Part shown: piece by piece, positions 1-6,189 of the stretch
Layout: every line of letters begins with the position of its first letter
Numbering within the stretch: the stretch's first letter is position 1
Assembly: GCA_964549975.1 (NCBI GenBank)
Contig: CAZJWM010000108.1
Location: forward strand, 1-6,264
Source of the DNA: UBA3263 sp964549975
Lineage (GTDB): Bacteria; Bacteroidota; Bacteroidia; Bacteroidales; Muribaculaceae
Length of the DNA: 6,264 nt
Reading direction: 5' to 3'
Translations under genes and position numbers: made by a program
The notes under the pieces: generated by a model
The model's database searches: none
The model's input: the letters and a program-made list of their open reading frames with translations, nothing else
What the model was told of the DNA's origin: nothing

Positions 1-900
1 ATGAAAAAGAAAATATCACTGCTCTTGTTAGCGTTGGTTGTCGTCGCTTTAGGCGGCTACGCTCAAGGACGAAAATCACTGCGCATCAACGAGGTGATGA
101 TTGTCAACGAGACCTCAGCCGTCGATGACTATGGTCAAAGAACAGCGTGGATCGAGCTCTTCAACTCAAACTTCGCTCCGCTCCAAATCTCGAGCGTCTA
201 CCTGACCGACGATCCCGCCAACCCCACCAAGTATCCCGTGCCCCTGGGTGACGAGAAGACAAAAATGGGAAAACGTCAACACCTGGTATTCTGGGCTGAC
301 GGCCAAGGCGACAAGGGAACATTCCACACCTCGTTCAAACTCGAGGCCGGGAAAGATAATTGGGTGGCAATCTATGACGCCGATGCCAAAACACTGATCG
401 ACTCAGTGACAATCCCCGCCACGCTCCCCGCCGACGCCTCTTTGGCTCGCTCGGTTGACGGAAAAGGCCAATGGATTGTGCGTGACGGCTCAAACGGCGC
501 TGTCACTCCCGGCTCAGCCAACGTCATCAAAGGCTCAAACCCCAAGATTCGCGACTTTGGCGAAAACGACAGCCACGGCTTCGCTATCACACTGATGGCG
601 ATGTCAATCGTGTTCTCCGCACTCCTTGTGCTCTGTCTTGCATTCTATGGAATCGGCCTTATCGGAAAACGCGTTTCACGCTTCAACAAAGCGCGTGCTC
701 AAGGAAAAGTCGGACGTGAAGAAGTGCTCCACACCGAGCACGACTCAGGCGAGGAAATCGCCGCCATCGTCATGGCGCTCCACGAACACCTGAACGCACA
801 CGACACCGAGAACACCATCTTGACAATCAACAAAGTTAAACGCGCCTACTCACCCTGGAGCTCTAAGATCTACGGACTCCGCGAAGTGCCCCGCCGCTAA
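1..900 (+). CDS. OadG-family decarboxylase membrane subunit with N-terminal lamin-tail domain
   Basis: Seen: 299 residues starting with a signal peptide (KKK, then a hydrophobic stretch, probable cleavage after Ala21 in GGYA|QG). Residues about 26-175 look like a lamin-tail (LTD) beta-sandwich: LRINEVMI, then WIELFN, LQISSVYLTDD and a late SLARS...G.W motif. One transmembrane helix lies at about 194-217, followed by a basic cytoplasmic tail ending PWSSKIYGLREVPRR. Known: helix plus charged tail is the OadG/MmdD subunit plan, which holds sodium-pumping biotin decarboxylases together; classical OadG is much shorter and lacks LTD. Inference: this is the assembly subunit of the complex encoded by the two genes that follow (30-base gap, no terminator between). 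The tail has a His cluster (H244, H247, H261, H263, H267) that could bind metal. The ATG is base 1 of the window, so the upstream leader and a possible earlier start cannot be judged; the signal peptide supports this start. Family assignment is firm; the role of LTD is unknown. Confidence 0.85.
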   Translation: MKKKISLLLLALVVVALGGYAQGRKSLRINEVMIVNETSAVDDYGQRTAWIELFNSNFAPLQISSVYLTDDPANPTKYPVPLGDEKTKMGKRQHLVFWADGQGDKGTFHTSFKLEAGKDNWVAIYDADAKTLIDSVTIPATLPADASLARSVDGKGQWIVRDGSNGAVTPGSANVIKGSNPKIRDFGENDSHGFAITLMAMSIVFSALLVLCLAFYGIGLIGKRVSRFNKARAQGKVGREEVLHTEHDSGEEIAAIVMALHEHLNAHDTENTILTINKVKRAYSPWSSKIYGLREVPRR

Positions 901-930
901 CACAATCACCATCAAAAAACATCCCATAAA

Positions 931-1368
931 ATGAAAGAATATAAATATAAAATCAACGGTAACACCTACACCGTCGCTGTTGGTGACATCGAAGATAACA
1001 TCGCCCAAGTTGAAGTGAACGGCACGCCCTATAAAGTAGAGCTCGAAAAGAAAGCCGCCGCCGCTGTCAAAGTCGTTTCGGCACCCCGTCCCGCCGCTGC
1101 ACCTCGCACCGCCACCGGAGAAAAAGTGATCGCCAAAGCCGCCACCAAGTCAGGCGCATACAACGTGTGCGCACCCCTGCCCGGCGTTGTCCTCTCTATC
1201 CCCGTGAAAGTCGGAGACACGGTTAAGGCCGCCGACACCGTCCTCGTCCTCGAGGCTATGAAGATGGAAAATGCCATCCACGCCGGACGTGACGGACGCG
1301 TCGCTTCAATCAATGTCAACGCCGGAGACTCAGTTCTCGAAGGCAATGCCCTAATCACAATCGAATAA
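931..1368 (+). CDS. mmdC: Biotin carboxyl carrier subunit of Na+-translocating decarboxylase
   Basis: Carries CO2 on a covalently bound biotin from the carboxyltransferase subunit to the membrane beta subunit. Seen: 145 residues in three parts. The N-terminal segment (about 1-39) is a small beta-rich domain; residues about 40-75 form an Ala/Pro/Lys-rich flexible linker; about 76-145 is a biotinyl domain with APLPG near its start and EAMKMEN, in which Lys111 is the biotin acceptor. The length and layout match free-standing carriers of methylmalonyl-CoA and glutaconyl-CoA decarboxylases (MmdC/GcdC); oxaloacetate decarboxylase normally has this domain fused to the alpha subunit. It lies between the OadG-like gene and the beta-subunit gene, with short gaps and no promoter or terminator between, so co-transcription is likely. 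The start has no Shine-Dalgarno; the leader is A-rich. The substrate of the complex is inferred, since the alpha subunit lies outside the window. Confidence 0.9.
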   Translation: MKEYKYKINGNTYTVAVGDIEDNIAQVEVNGTPYKVELEKKAAAAVKVVSAPRPAAAPRTATGEKVIAKAATKSGAYNVCAPLPGVVLSIPVKVGDTVKAADTVLVLEAMKMENAIHAGRDGRVASINVNAGDSVLEGNALITIE

Positions 1369-1395
1369 CCCCATTTCCACACTGATTCACAAACC

Positions 1396-2550
1396 ATGAA
1401 TAGTGAATTCATATCAAAATACCTGAAAGAGTTCTGGGAACTCACAGGTTTTGCTAACGCCGAGATTGGCAACTTTGTCATGCTCGCCGTCGGCCTATTC
1501 TTCATTTGGCTTGCCATCAAAAAGAACTTTGAGCCCATGCTCCTTGTTCCCATCGGATTTGGTATCTTGATTGGTAACATACCTTTCAACACCGAAGCCG
1601 GTCTTGAGATTGGCATCTATGAAGAAGGTTCGGTCCTCAACATCCTCTATAACGGCGTGAGCGCCGGTTGGTATCCCCCGCTGATCTTCCTCGGAATCGG
1701 CGCGATGACCGACTTCTCGGCGTTGATTGCCAATCCAAAGCTGATGTTGATCGGTGCCGCCGCCCAGTTTGGTATCTTCGGTGCGTATATGGTGGCTCTT
1801 GCCCTCGGATTCACCCCCGACCAAGCCGGTGCTATCGCCATCATCGGTGGCGCTGACGGCCCGACCGCAATCTTCCTTTCATCAAAACTCGCCCCCAACC
1901 TCATGGGCGCCATCGCCGTGTCAGCATACTCTTACATGGCACTTGTCCCCGTGATTCAACCCCCGTTGATGCGCTTGTTCACCACAAAGAAAGAACGCCT
2001 GATCCGCATGAAACCGGCGCGTGCCGTGTCGCAAAACGAGAAAATTATCTTCCCGATTGTCGGCATGATTCTCACCTGTTTTGTCGTTCCTTCAGGTCTT
2101 CCCCTGTTGGGTATGCTCTTCTTCGGCAACCTGCTGCGCGAATGTGGCGTGACCAACCGTCTGGCCAAAACCGCCAGCAACGCCCTGACCGACATCGTCA
2201 CCATCCTGCTGGGCATGACCGTGGGCGCCTCCACTCAGGCCTCACAGTTCCTCACGCCGCAAACCCTTGGCATCTTCGCTCTGGGCTTCATGGCCTTCGT
2301 CATCGCAAGCTCCAGCGGCGTGCTCTTCGTCAAGCTGTTCAACCTGGTGTTGCCCAAATCCAAGAAGATCAACCCGCTCATCGGCAACGCCGGCGTCAGC
2401 GCCGTGCCCATGAGCGCCCGCATCTCCAACAACCTCGGCCTGGAATACGATCCGTCGAACTACCTACTCATGCACGCCATGGGCCCGAACGTGGCCGGCG
2501 TGATCGGCTCCGCCGTAGCCGCCGGTGTGCTCCTCGGCTTCCTCGCCTAA
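1396..2550 (+). CDS. mmdB: Na+-translocating decarboxylase beta subunit (MmdB/OadB/GcdB family)
   Basis: Integral inner-membrane subunit that decarboxylates carboxybiotin and couples this to Na+ export. Seen: 384 residues, hydrophobic almost throughout with multiple transmembrane segments, within the usual family length. The residues shown to matter in Klebsiella OadB are present with identical spacing: Asp in GGADGPT (D154, for D203), Tyr 26 residues later (Y180, for Y229), and N326, G330, S335 and R342 in the block NPLIGNAGVSAVPMSAR (for N373, G377, S382, R389). The pump therefore looks functional. It starts 27 bases after the carrier gene, without a Shine-Dalgarno, and is followed by a strong terminator, so it is the last gene of the operon. 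Odd: third-position GC rises sharply after about base 2100 (see findings). MmdB is preferred over OadB only because the carrier is a separate gene; sequence alone does not separate these subfamilies. Confidence 0.93.
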   Translation: MNSEFISKYLKEFWELTGFANAEIGNFVMLAVGLFFIWLAIKKNFEPMLLVPIGFGILIGNIPFNTEAGLEIGIYEEGSVLNILYNGVSAGWYPPLIFLGIGAMTDFSALIANPKLMLIGAAAQFGIFGAYMVALALGFTPDQAGAIAIIGGADGPTAIFLSSKLAPNLMGAIAVSAYSYMALVPVIQPPLMRLFTTKKERLIRMKPARAVSQNEKIIFPIVGMILTCFVVPSGLPLLGMLFFGNLLRECGVTNRLAKTASNALTDIVTILLGMTVGASTQASQFLTPQTLGIFALGFMAFVIASSSGVLFVKLFNLVLPKSKKINPLIGNAGVSAVPMSARISNNLGLEYDPSNYLLMHAMGPNVAGVIGSAVAAGVLLGFLA

Positions 2551-2578
2551 GCACACCCCTTCACCCCCTGCATCCACT

Positions 2579-2620
2579 CGCCCGCCAAGCCCCACGCTTG
2601 GCGGGCGCTTTTATTTTTTT
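2579..2620 (+). terminator. Intrinsic terminator of the decarboxylase operon
   Basis: A perfect 12-bp GC-rich stem (2579-2590 with 2596-2607), a 5-base loop CCCAC, then CTTTTATTTTTTT at 2608-2620. It begins 28 bases after the beta-subunit stop codon and separates the operon from the next promoter. Confidence 0.93.
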
Positions 2621-2667
2621 CGTAGTTAAATTTTGTTAAAACCGGCGGAAAGTGTTGGAAAAATTGG

Positions 2668-2675
2668 TAACTTTG
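2668..2675 (+). promoter_or_regulatory. Bacteroidota-type promoter -7 box for the secreted-protein gene
   Basis: TAACTTTG matches the TAnnTTTG consensus of the Bacteroidota primary sigma factor exactly. No TTTG sits at the usual 19-21 base spacing upstream (the expected place, about 2644-2648, reads GGCGG), so the -33 element is weak or absent. Transcription would start near 2680-2682, giving a leader of about 67 bases that is A-rich just before the ATG. The intergenic stretch 2551-2748 otherwise holds only the terminator; I see no small gene or recognisable riboswitch in it. Confidence 0.65.
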
Positions 2676-2748
2676 ACTCATCGTTTGGGTTTTACACTCA
2701 TTAGGCTATTTATCAAACCAATAAACATTATACCACAAAAAAACTTAC

Positions 2749-2817
2749 ATGAAAACTAATTTACACCTTGGTGCGCTCCTGCTCATGGGCATCTGCGCAA
2801 CCGCCACAGTGCAAGCC
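2749..2817 (+). other. Signal peptide of the secreted protein
   Basis: Residues 1-23: one Lys near the N-terminus, a hydrophobic core (LGALLLMGIC) and a small-residue end VQA before an acidic mature start EEPEFF. This is the pattern of a signal peptidase I substrate rather than a lipoprotein. Confidence 0.8.
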
Positions 2818-5700
2818 GAGGAACCTGAGTTCTTCACCATGATCAAAGGTGCAGGCACTCAAGTGACCGACGCAAGCTCGTTCAAAGATGGTGGCATCTA
2901 CCTCATCTACGACAGCTTCTACGAAAGCTCCAGCAACGACCGCCGTGCTCTGCGCTGCAACACCGCCATCGGTGGCTACATCTACGGCACGCACATGGAA
3001 AGTGCCTCGGAGTGGGCCATCACCACCGACGAAAACGGCAAAGTGACCGACGCCATCGCCCCCAACTACTATGGCTGGGTGTTTGGCAAGAACGCCGACG
3101 CCGAATCGTTCTCGGTGCGCAACCTCGGCTCGGGCGGTTACATCCCCGCAGTGACCACAAACACGAGCTATATCACTGCAGCAACCGATCCCACTTATCA
3201 CACGTTTACATGGTCTGAAGATCACTTCAGCTGCCACGATGCCAACACATACGCTTGGAACGGCAATGACGGCCAATACATCATGGCCCTCTGGGGCGCT
3301 GCCGCAGCCGGCCACCCCTATCAGTTCTACGAAGCACTGACCGGCACCGGCTTCACTTACAACGGCACCACCTACGACGTGACCGACGAGGAGCGCCAGA
3401 CTCTGGCGAAGGAACGCTATTCTTATGCTCAGCAGATTCCCTCGCTGCTGACTCAAGCGCAAGAGATCCGCAACCAAATCTACCTGAGCACCGGCAAGCT
3501 GCTCACCGCCTCGTCGCAGATCACGTCGGACAACTCCGACTCCTCTGAAGGCACCAACACCGGCAACCTCATCGACGACGACACCTCCACGATTTGGCAC
3601 TCCGACTGGCACGGCACCGCCGACACTTGCTATCACAACCTGATGTTCACCTTCGAGAACACTCAACAGTGCACCACCTTCACCTTCTCCTACGTTGGTC
3701 GTCAAAACAAGACCATCAACCGCCCCTCTATCATCTACGTCTATGGCGGCACCAAGGGTGACGATGGCAACATCACTTGGTCGGAGAGCTACACCGAACT
3801 GACCACTGCCAACGGCCTGGCTCAAGCCTCCGGCGACGTGACCTTCACAATGGATCAGGCCTACGACGCTCTGAAGTTTGAAGTGCGCGAAATCGACGGC
3901 ACCTCCGGCAAAACCGGCGGCGATGACGTCACCCACCCCTGCTTCAACTACTCCGAAGTGCAGCTCTACGGTCAATATCGCAACCCCGACATGAGCGACG
4001 TCACCGACGAAATGGTTTCAACTCTCGACTCTGCCATCAGCGGCGCTCAAGCTGCTAATGCCGACATCATGGCCAACGACACCAAGGCCGCCTACGAGGC
4101 CCTGAAAGCCGCCGTCGACGCCATCACCGGCCAGTCAGACATCCTGAAGAAAGTGCTCGAAGCCGCAATCGCCGAAGCCGAAGAGGCCTTCCCCACCATC
4201 TTCAAAGACAACATCCCCGGCTACGAATCCACCACCTCCGAATATGCCGTGGCTTATAAAGCCGCCATCGAAGTGGCCAAGGCCGTGAACTCCGACTACG
4301 ACACTGCCGCCGACGCCCTGCGCGAAGCCCTGGCAGCCGCCACCCCCACCCACTCAGGCACCACCGCTCCCCACGGAAAAGTGTTCACCATCAGCAGCTC
4401 CACCGGCCGCGGCACCCTCTGGTATAACGCCGATTCAGACTTCATCTGGAGCACCGGCAAGACCGCTTGCTCCGACGTAAAACTCGAAGAATGGATGACC
4501 TACGTTGACGGCGACTACACCTTCATCTACTGCCCCAACAACGGCAAATTCATCTACTCCACCGCCAGCGGCTCATTCGGCAACACCTGGGGCTACACCG
4601 CCAACCCCACCGCCATCGAAATTCTCGATGCCGCCGACAGCCAATATGGCACAGGCTCCGGCTTCAGCTATGGCAACGTAGTGCTCCGCAGCGCCGGCAA
4701 CTACATGTCCGTGTCCAACTCCTACAACGGCCCCATCATCACCTACTTCGCCGTTAACGACGGCGGCGTGCCCATGACGTTCAGCCCCGTGCGCGACGCC
4801 ACCGACGATGAAATCGCCGCTGCCAAGCTGATTGTCGACAACTATCTCGCCTCCGTGAAAGCCGAAGTTGAAAACGAAATCGGCGCCATCAAAGACGACC
4901 TCGAAACCAAAGACGCCAAAGCTGAAGTGGGCTACTACACCGAAGAAGCTATCAAGGCCCTCGAAGACTCCATTGCCCAAATCAACGCCGACGAGACTCT
5001 CAACAACACCGCCAAGGCCGAATCCATCCAGGCCCTCTACAACGCCTTCACCACCAACCCGGCCAACCGCCAGCAGCCCAAACAAGGCTTCGTCTACACC
5101 CTGGTGAGCGTTCACCCCGACCACGTGAAATATATCGTGCACAACGGCACCACCGTTGAAGCCATGACTCAAGCCACCTTCGACGAACTCGACGCCCCCA
5201 ACGCCGCCAACTGGTATTGCGAATGGGACGAAACCGCAGGCACCTTCTCGCTGACCGGCTACTCACCCGTTGAGCCCACCACCGAGGAAACCGACGCTCA
5301 GCGTGCTCCCGAAGTGCAAGGCACCGTGGCCACCACATTCACTGCCACCAACGGCACCAACACTTCCACCGCTCTGGTGTTCCGCGCCGACAACGCCCCC
5401 GACGGCACGTTCAACATCTGGAGTGACGCAGTTCAGCGCTACGTAGTGCTCTCCAACGACGAAAGCACCACCGCCATCAACCGCACCACCAACCTGTTTG
5501 CCAGCAGCTCCTACGAAGGTCGCTTCCGCCTGACCACCGTGGGCGACGACATCCAAGCCGCCACCACTCGTCTGAGCGAACTCACCGCTGATAGCACCGC
5601 TGCCACCGACGCCACCTGCTACGACCTCCAAGGCCGCCGCATCAACCGTCCCACCACACCCGGTCTCTACATCATCGGCGGCAAACTCATCCGCAAATAA
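2749..5700 (+). CDS. Large secreted multidomain protein: discoidin/CBM32-like domain, beta-rich modules, C-terminal sorting-like tail
   Basis: Seen: 983 residues. Signal peptide with probable cleavage after Ala23 (VQA|EE); the Cys at 16 is not in a proper lipobox. Layout: beta-rich aromatic/Gly-rich module about 25-200; helical linker about 210-245; discoidin (F5/8C, CBM32-like) domain about 250-408, with NLIDDDTSTIWHSDW at 273-287 and the closing strand SEVQLYG; Ala-rich helical FIVAR-like spacer about 414-532; second beta-rich module about 544-681; second helical spacer about 685-778; third beta-rich module about 780-940; short tail 957-983 (CYDLQGRR...PGLYI...K) resembling the end of Por/type IX secretion signals. 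Known: discoidin domains in gut Bacteroidota often bind glycans. Inference: exported, probably surface-exposed glycan- or host-binding protein; no catalytic domain or nucleophile motif is recognised, though a remote enzyme fold in a beta-rich module is possible. It has its own promoter and a terminator 20 bases after the stop, so it is probably monocistronic. No Shine-Dalgarno; the signal peptide fixes the start. Confidence 0.85.
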   Translation: MKTNLHLGALLLMGICATATVQAEEPEFFTMIKGAGTQVTDASSFKDGGIYLIYDSFYESSSNDRRALRCNTAIGGYIYGTHMESASEWAITTDENGKVTDAIAPNYYGWVFGKNADAESFSVRNLGSGGYIPAVTTNTSYITAATDPTYHTFTWSEDHFSCHDANTYAWNGNDGQYIMALWGAAAAGHPYQFYEALTGTGFTYNGTTYDVTDEERQTLAKERYSYAQQIPSLLTQAQEIRNQIYLSTGKLLTASSQITSDNSDSSEGTNTGNLIDDDTSTIWHSDWHGTADTCYHNLMFTFENTQQCTTFTFSYVGRQNKTINRPSIIYVYGGTKGDDGNITWSESYTELTTANGLAQASGDVTFTMDQAYDALKFEVREIDGTSGKTGGDDVTHPCFNYSEVQLYGQYRNPDMSDVTDEMVSTLDSAISGAQAANADIMANDTKAAYEALKAAVDAITGQSDILKKVLEAAIAEAEEAFPTIFKDNIPGYESTTSEYAVAYKAAIEVAKAVNSDYDTAADALREALAAATPTHSGTTAPHGKVFTISSSTGRGTLWYNADSDFIWSTGKTACSDVKLEEWMTYVDGDYTFIYCPNNGKFIYSTASGSFGNTWGYTANPTAIEILDAADSQYGTGSGFSYGNVVLRSAGNYMSVSNSYNGPIITYFAVNDGGVPMTFSPVRDATDDEIAAAKLIVDNYLASVKAEVENEIGAIKDDLETKDAKAEVGYYTEEAIKALEDSIAQINADETLNNTAKAESIQALYNAFTTNPANRQQPKQGFVYTLVSVHPDHVKYIVHNGTTVEAMTQATFDELDAPNAANWYCEWDETAGTFSLTGYSPVEPTTEETDAQRAPEVQGTVATTFTATNGTNTSTALVFRADNAPDGTFNIWSDAVQRYVVLSNDESTTAINRTTNLFASSSYEGRFRLTTVGDDIQAATTRLSELTADSTAATDATCYDLQGRRINRPTTPGLYIIGGKLIRK
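3496..3972 (+). other. Discoidin / CBM32-like domain coding segment
   Basis: Encodes residues about 250-408. The hallmarks are an opening ITSDNSDSSEGTNTGNLIDD segment, the TSTIWHSDW motif, a central TFTFSYVGR strand and a closing SEVQLYG strand. Such domains bind sugars or surfaces; the ligand here cannot be read from the sequence. Confidence 0.75.
5617..5697 (+). other. C-terminal sorting-like tail of the secreted protein
   Basis: Residues 957-983 carry CYDLQGRR, then a Pro/Thr turn, PGLYIIGGK and a basic end LIRK. This resembles the last strands of the Por/type IX secretion C-terminal domain, but it is much shorter than the full roughly 80-residue domain, so true type IX export is uncertain. 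Confidence 0.6.
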
Positions 5701-5720
5701 CACGTTTTCTCTTCATACCC

Positions 5721-5759
5721 AAAAGCGCCCCGGCCGGCCACAAGCCCCGGGGCGCTTTT
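5721..5759. terminator. Bidirectional intrinsic terminator between convergent genes
   Basis: A perfect 13-bp inverted repeat (5721-5733 with 5747-5759) has AAAA at its left foot and TTTT at its right foot, so the RNA from either strand forms a GC-rich hairpin followed by U residues. The loop is 13 bases and could add a 3-bp stem (5736-5738 with 5744-5746). It lies 20 bases after the stop of the + strand secreted-protein gene and 24 bases after the stop of the - strand antitoxin gene. Confidence 0.9.
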
Positions 5760-5783
5760 GCTATAGTTTCATCAAAGTGACGC

Positions 5784-6137
5784 CTACACGGCGGCCACCA
5801 CCCGACGTATGTTGGCCAGCCGGCGCATAAACGAGGCGTCGCTCTTGGCCACGTGCATATTGTAGTTGGACTGCAAATCCAGCCAAATGTGGGCAGCGAT
5901 GCCGAGCGCCGCCTCCAGAAGCAGAGCCAATTCGGTGTTAACCGCACGTTTGCCGTTAATCACCTCATTGAGCAACGATGGCGACATGCCAATCTGCTCG
6001 GCAAGTTTTGCCTGCGTCATTTCGCGTTCCTCCAACTCGTCGCGAATCAACGCTCCGGGGTGAGTTGGCTCAAAAGGCCTCAGATTGTTGGCAATCATCG
6101 ACGGCTCAACGTCGCTAAGTCTAATCATATCAGTCAT
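5784..6137 (-). CDS. higA: HigA-family XRE antitoxin / transcriptional regulator
   Basis: DNA-binding antitoxin of the HigA (VapI-like) family, which represses its own promoter and normally neutralises a HigB RNase. Seen: 117 residues. PTHPGALIRDELEER at 24-38 is the typical HigA opening. The helix-turn-helix covers about 41-62 (TQAKLAEQIG, then SPSLLNEVINGKR), followed by ELALLLEAALGI and a W-L-LQSNYN segment, ending IRRVVAAV like other Bacteroidales members. Start: ATG at 6137 gives about 13 residues more than the conserved core; Met4 (6128) and Met14 (6098, MIANNLRPFEPTHPG) are alternatives. With transcription starting near 6141-6143, Met1 would be almost leaderless, so Met4 or Met14 deserve thought. 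Promoter and palindromic operator lie directly upstream. No toxin gene is visible upstream (6138-6264) or downstream before the terminator, so it may be a solitary regulator, or its partner may lie elsewhere. Confidence 0.88.
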   Translation of the reverse strand: MTDMIRLSDVEPSMIANNLRPFEPTHPGALIRDELEEREMTQAKLAEQIGMSPSLLNEVINGKRAVNTELALLLEAALGIAAHIWLDLQSNYNMHVAKSDASFMRRLANIRRVVAAV

Positions 6138-6148
6138 TTATTTTGCCG

Positions 6149-6180
6149 CAAAGTTATATATAGTTTTCGAAATTCACAAA
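6149..6180 (-). promoter_or_regulatory. Bacteroidota-type promoter of the higA-like gene
   Basis: On the minus strand, TTTG (6180-6177) is followed after 20 bases by TAACTTTG (6156-6149), matching the TTTG / TAnnTTTG consensus at the expected spacing. The -7 box ends 11 bases before the annotated ATG, so the transcript would have only a few bases of leader for that start. Confidence 0.82.
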
Positions 6181-6189
6181 TTTGTGAAT
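6172..6189. promoter_or_regulatory. Perfect 18-bp palindrome, likely operator for the XRE regulator
   Basis: ATTCACAAATTTGTGAAT is identical to its reverse complement over all 18 bases and contains the -33 TTTG of the higA-like promoter. XRE/HigA dimers typically bind such sites next to their own promoters. Binding here would block RNA polymerase, so negative autoregulation is the natural inference. Confidence 0.7.

Noticed and set aside
1029..1616. Antisense reading frame of 195 codons across the carrier and beta-subunit genes
   Set aside because: It overlaps two genes with strong family matches and has no recognisable domain of its own.
2142..2639. Same-strand reading frame of 165 codons overlapping the end of the beta-subunit gene
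   Set aside because: Arg/His/Pro-rich out-of-frame translation of GC-rich codons; it runs through the operon terminator. It is a by-product of the GC3 rise reported above.
2683..2718. Possible 5-bp hairpin in the leader of the secreted-protein gene (GTTTG with CAAAC)
   Set aside because: Only 5 bp with a 26-base loop, which is easily expected by chance; no sign of a riboswitch or attenuator.
2796..2799. Possible lipoprotein cysteine (Cys16) in the secreted-protein signal peptide
   Set aside because: The residues before it (M-G-I) do not fit a lipobox, which needs Gly, Ala or Ser directly before the Cys, whereas VQA|EE is a good signal peptidase I site.
2761..3975. Long antisense reading frame of 404 codons opposite the secreted-protein gene
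   Set aside because: It results from the GCC/ACC/GGC-rich codons of the sense gene, which remove stops from the opposite strand. Its translation is Gly/Val/Ala-rich with no signal, motif or promoter.
4573..5172. Antisense reading frame of 199 codons, and similar ones at 5263-5703 and 4135-4353
   Set aside because: The composition is dominated by Gly, Val and Phe as expected from reverse-complemented codons of the real gene; no start context and no recognisable domain.
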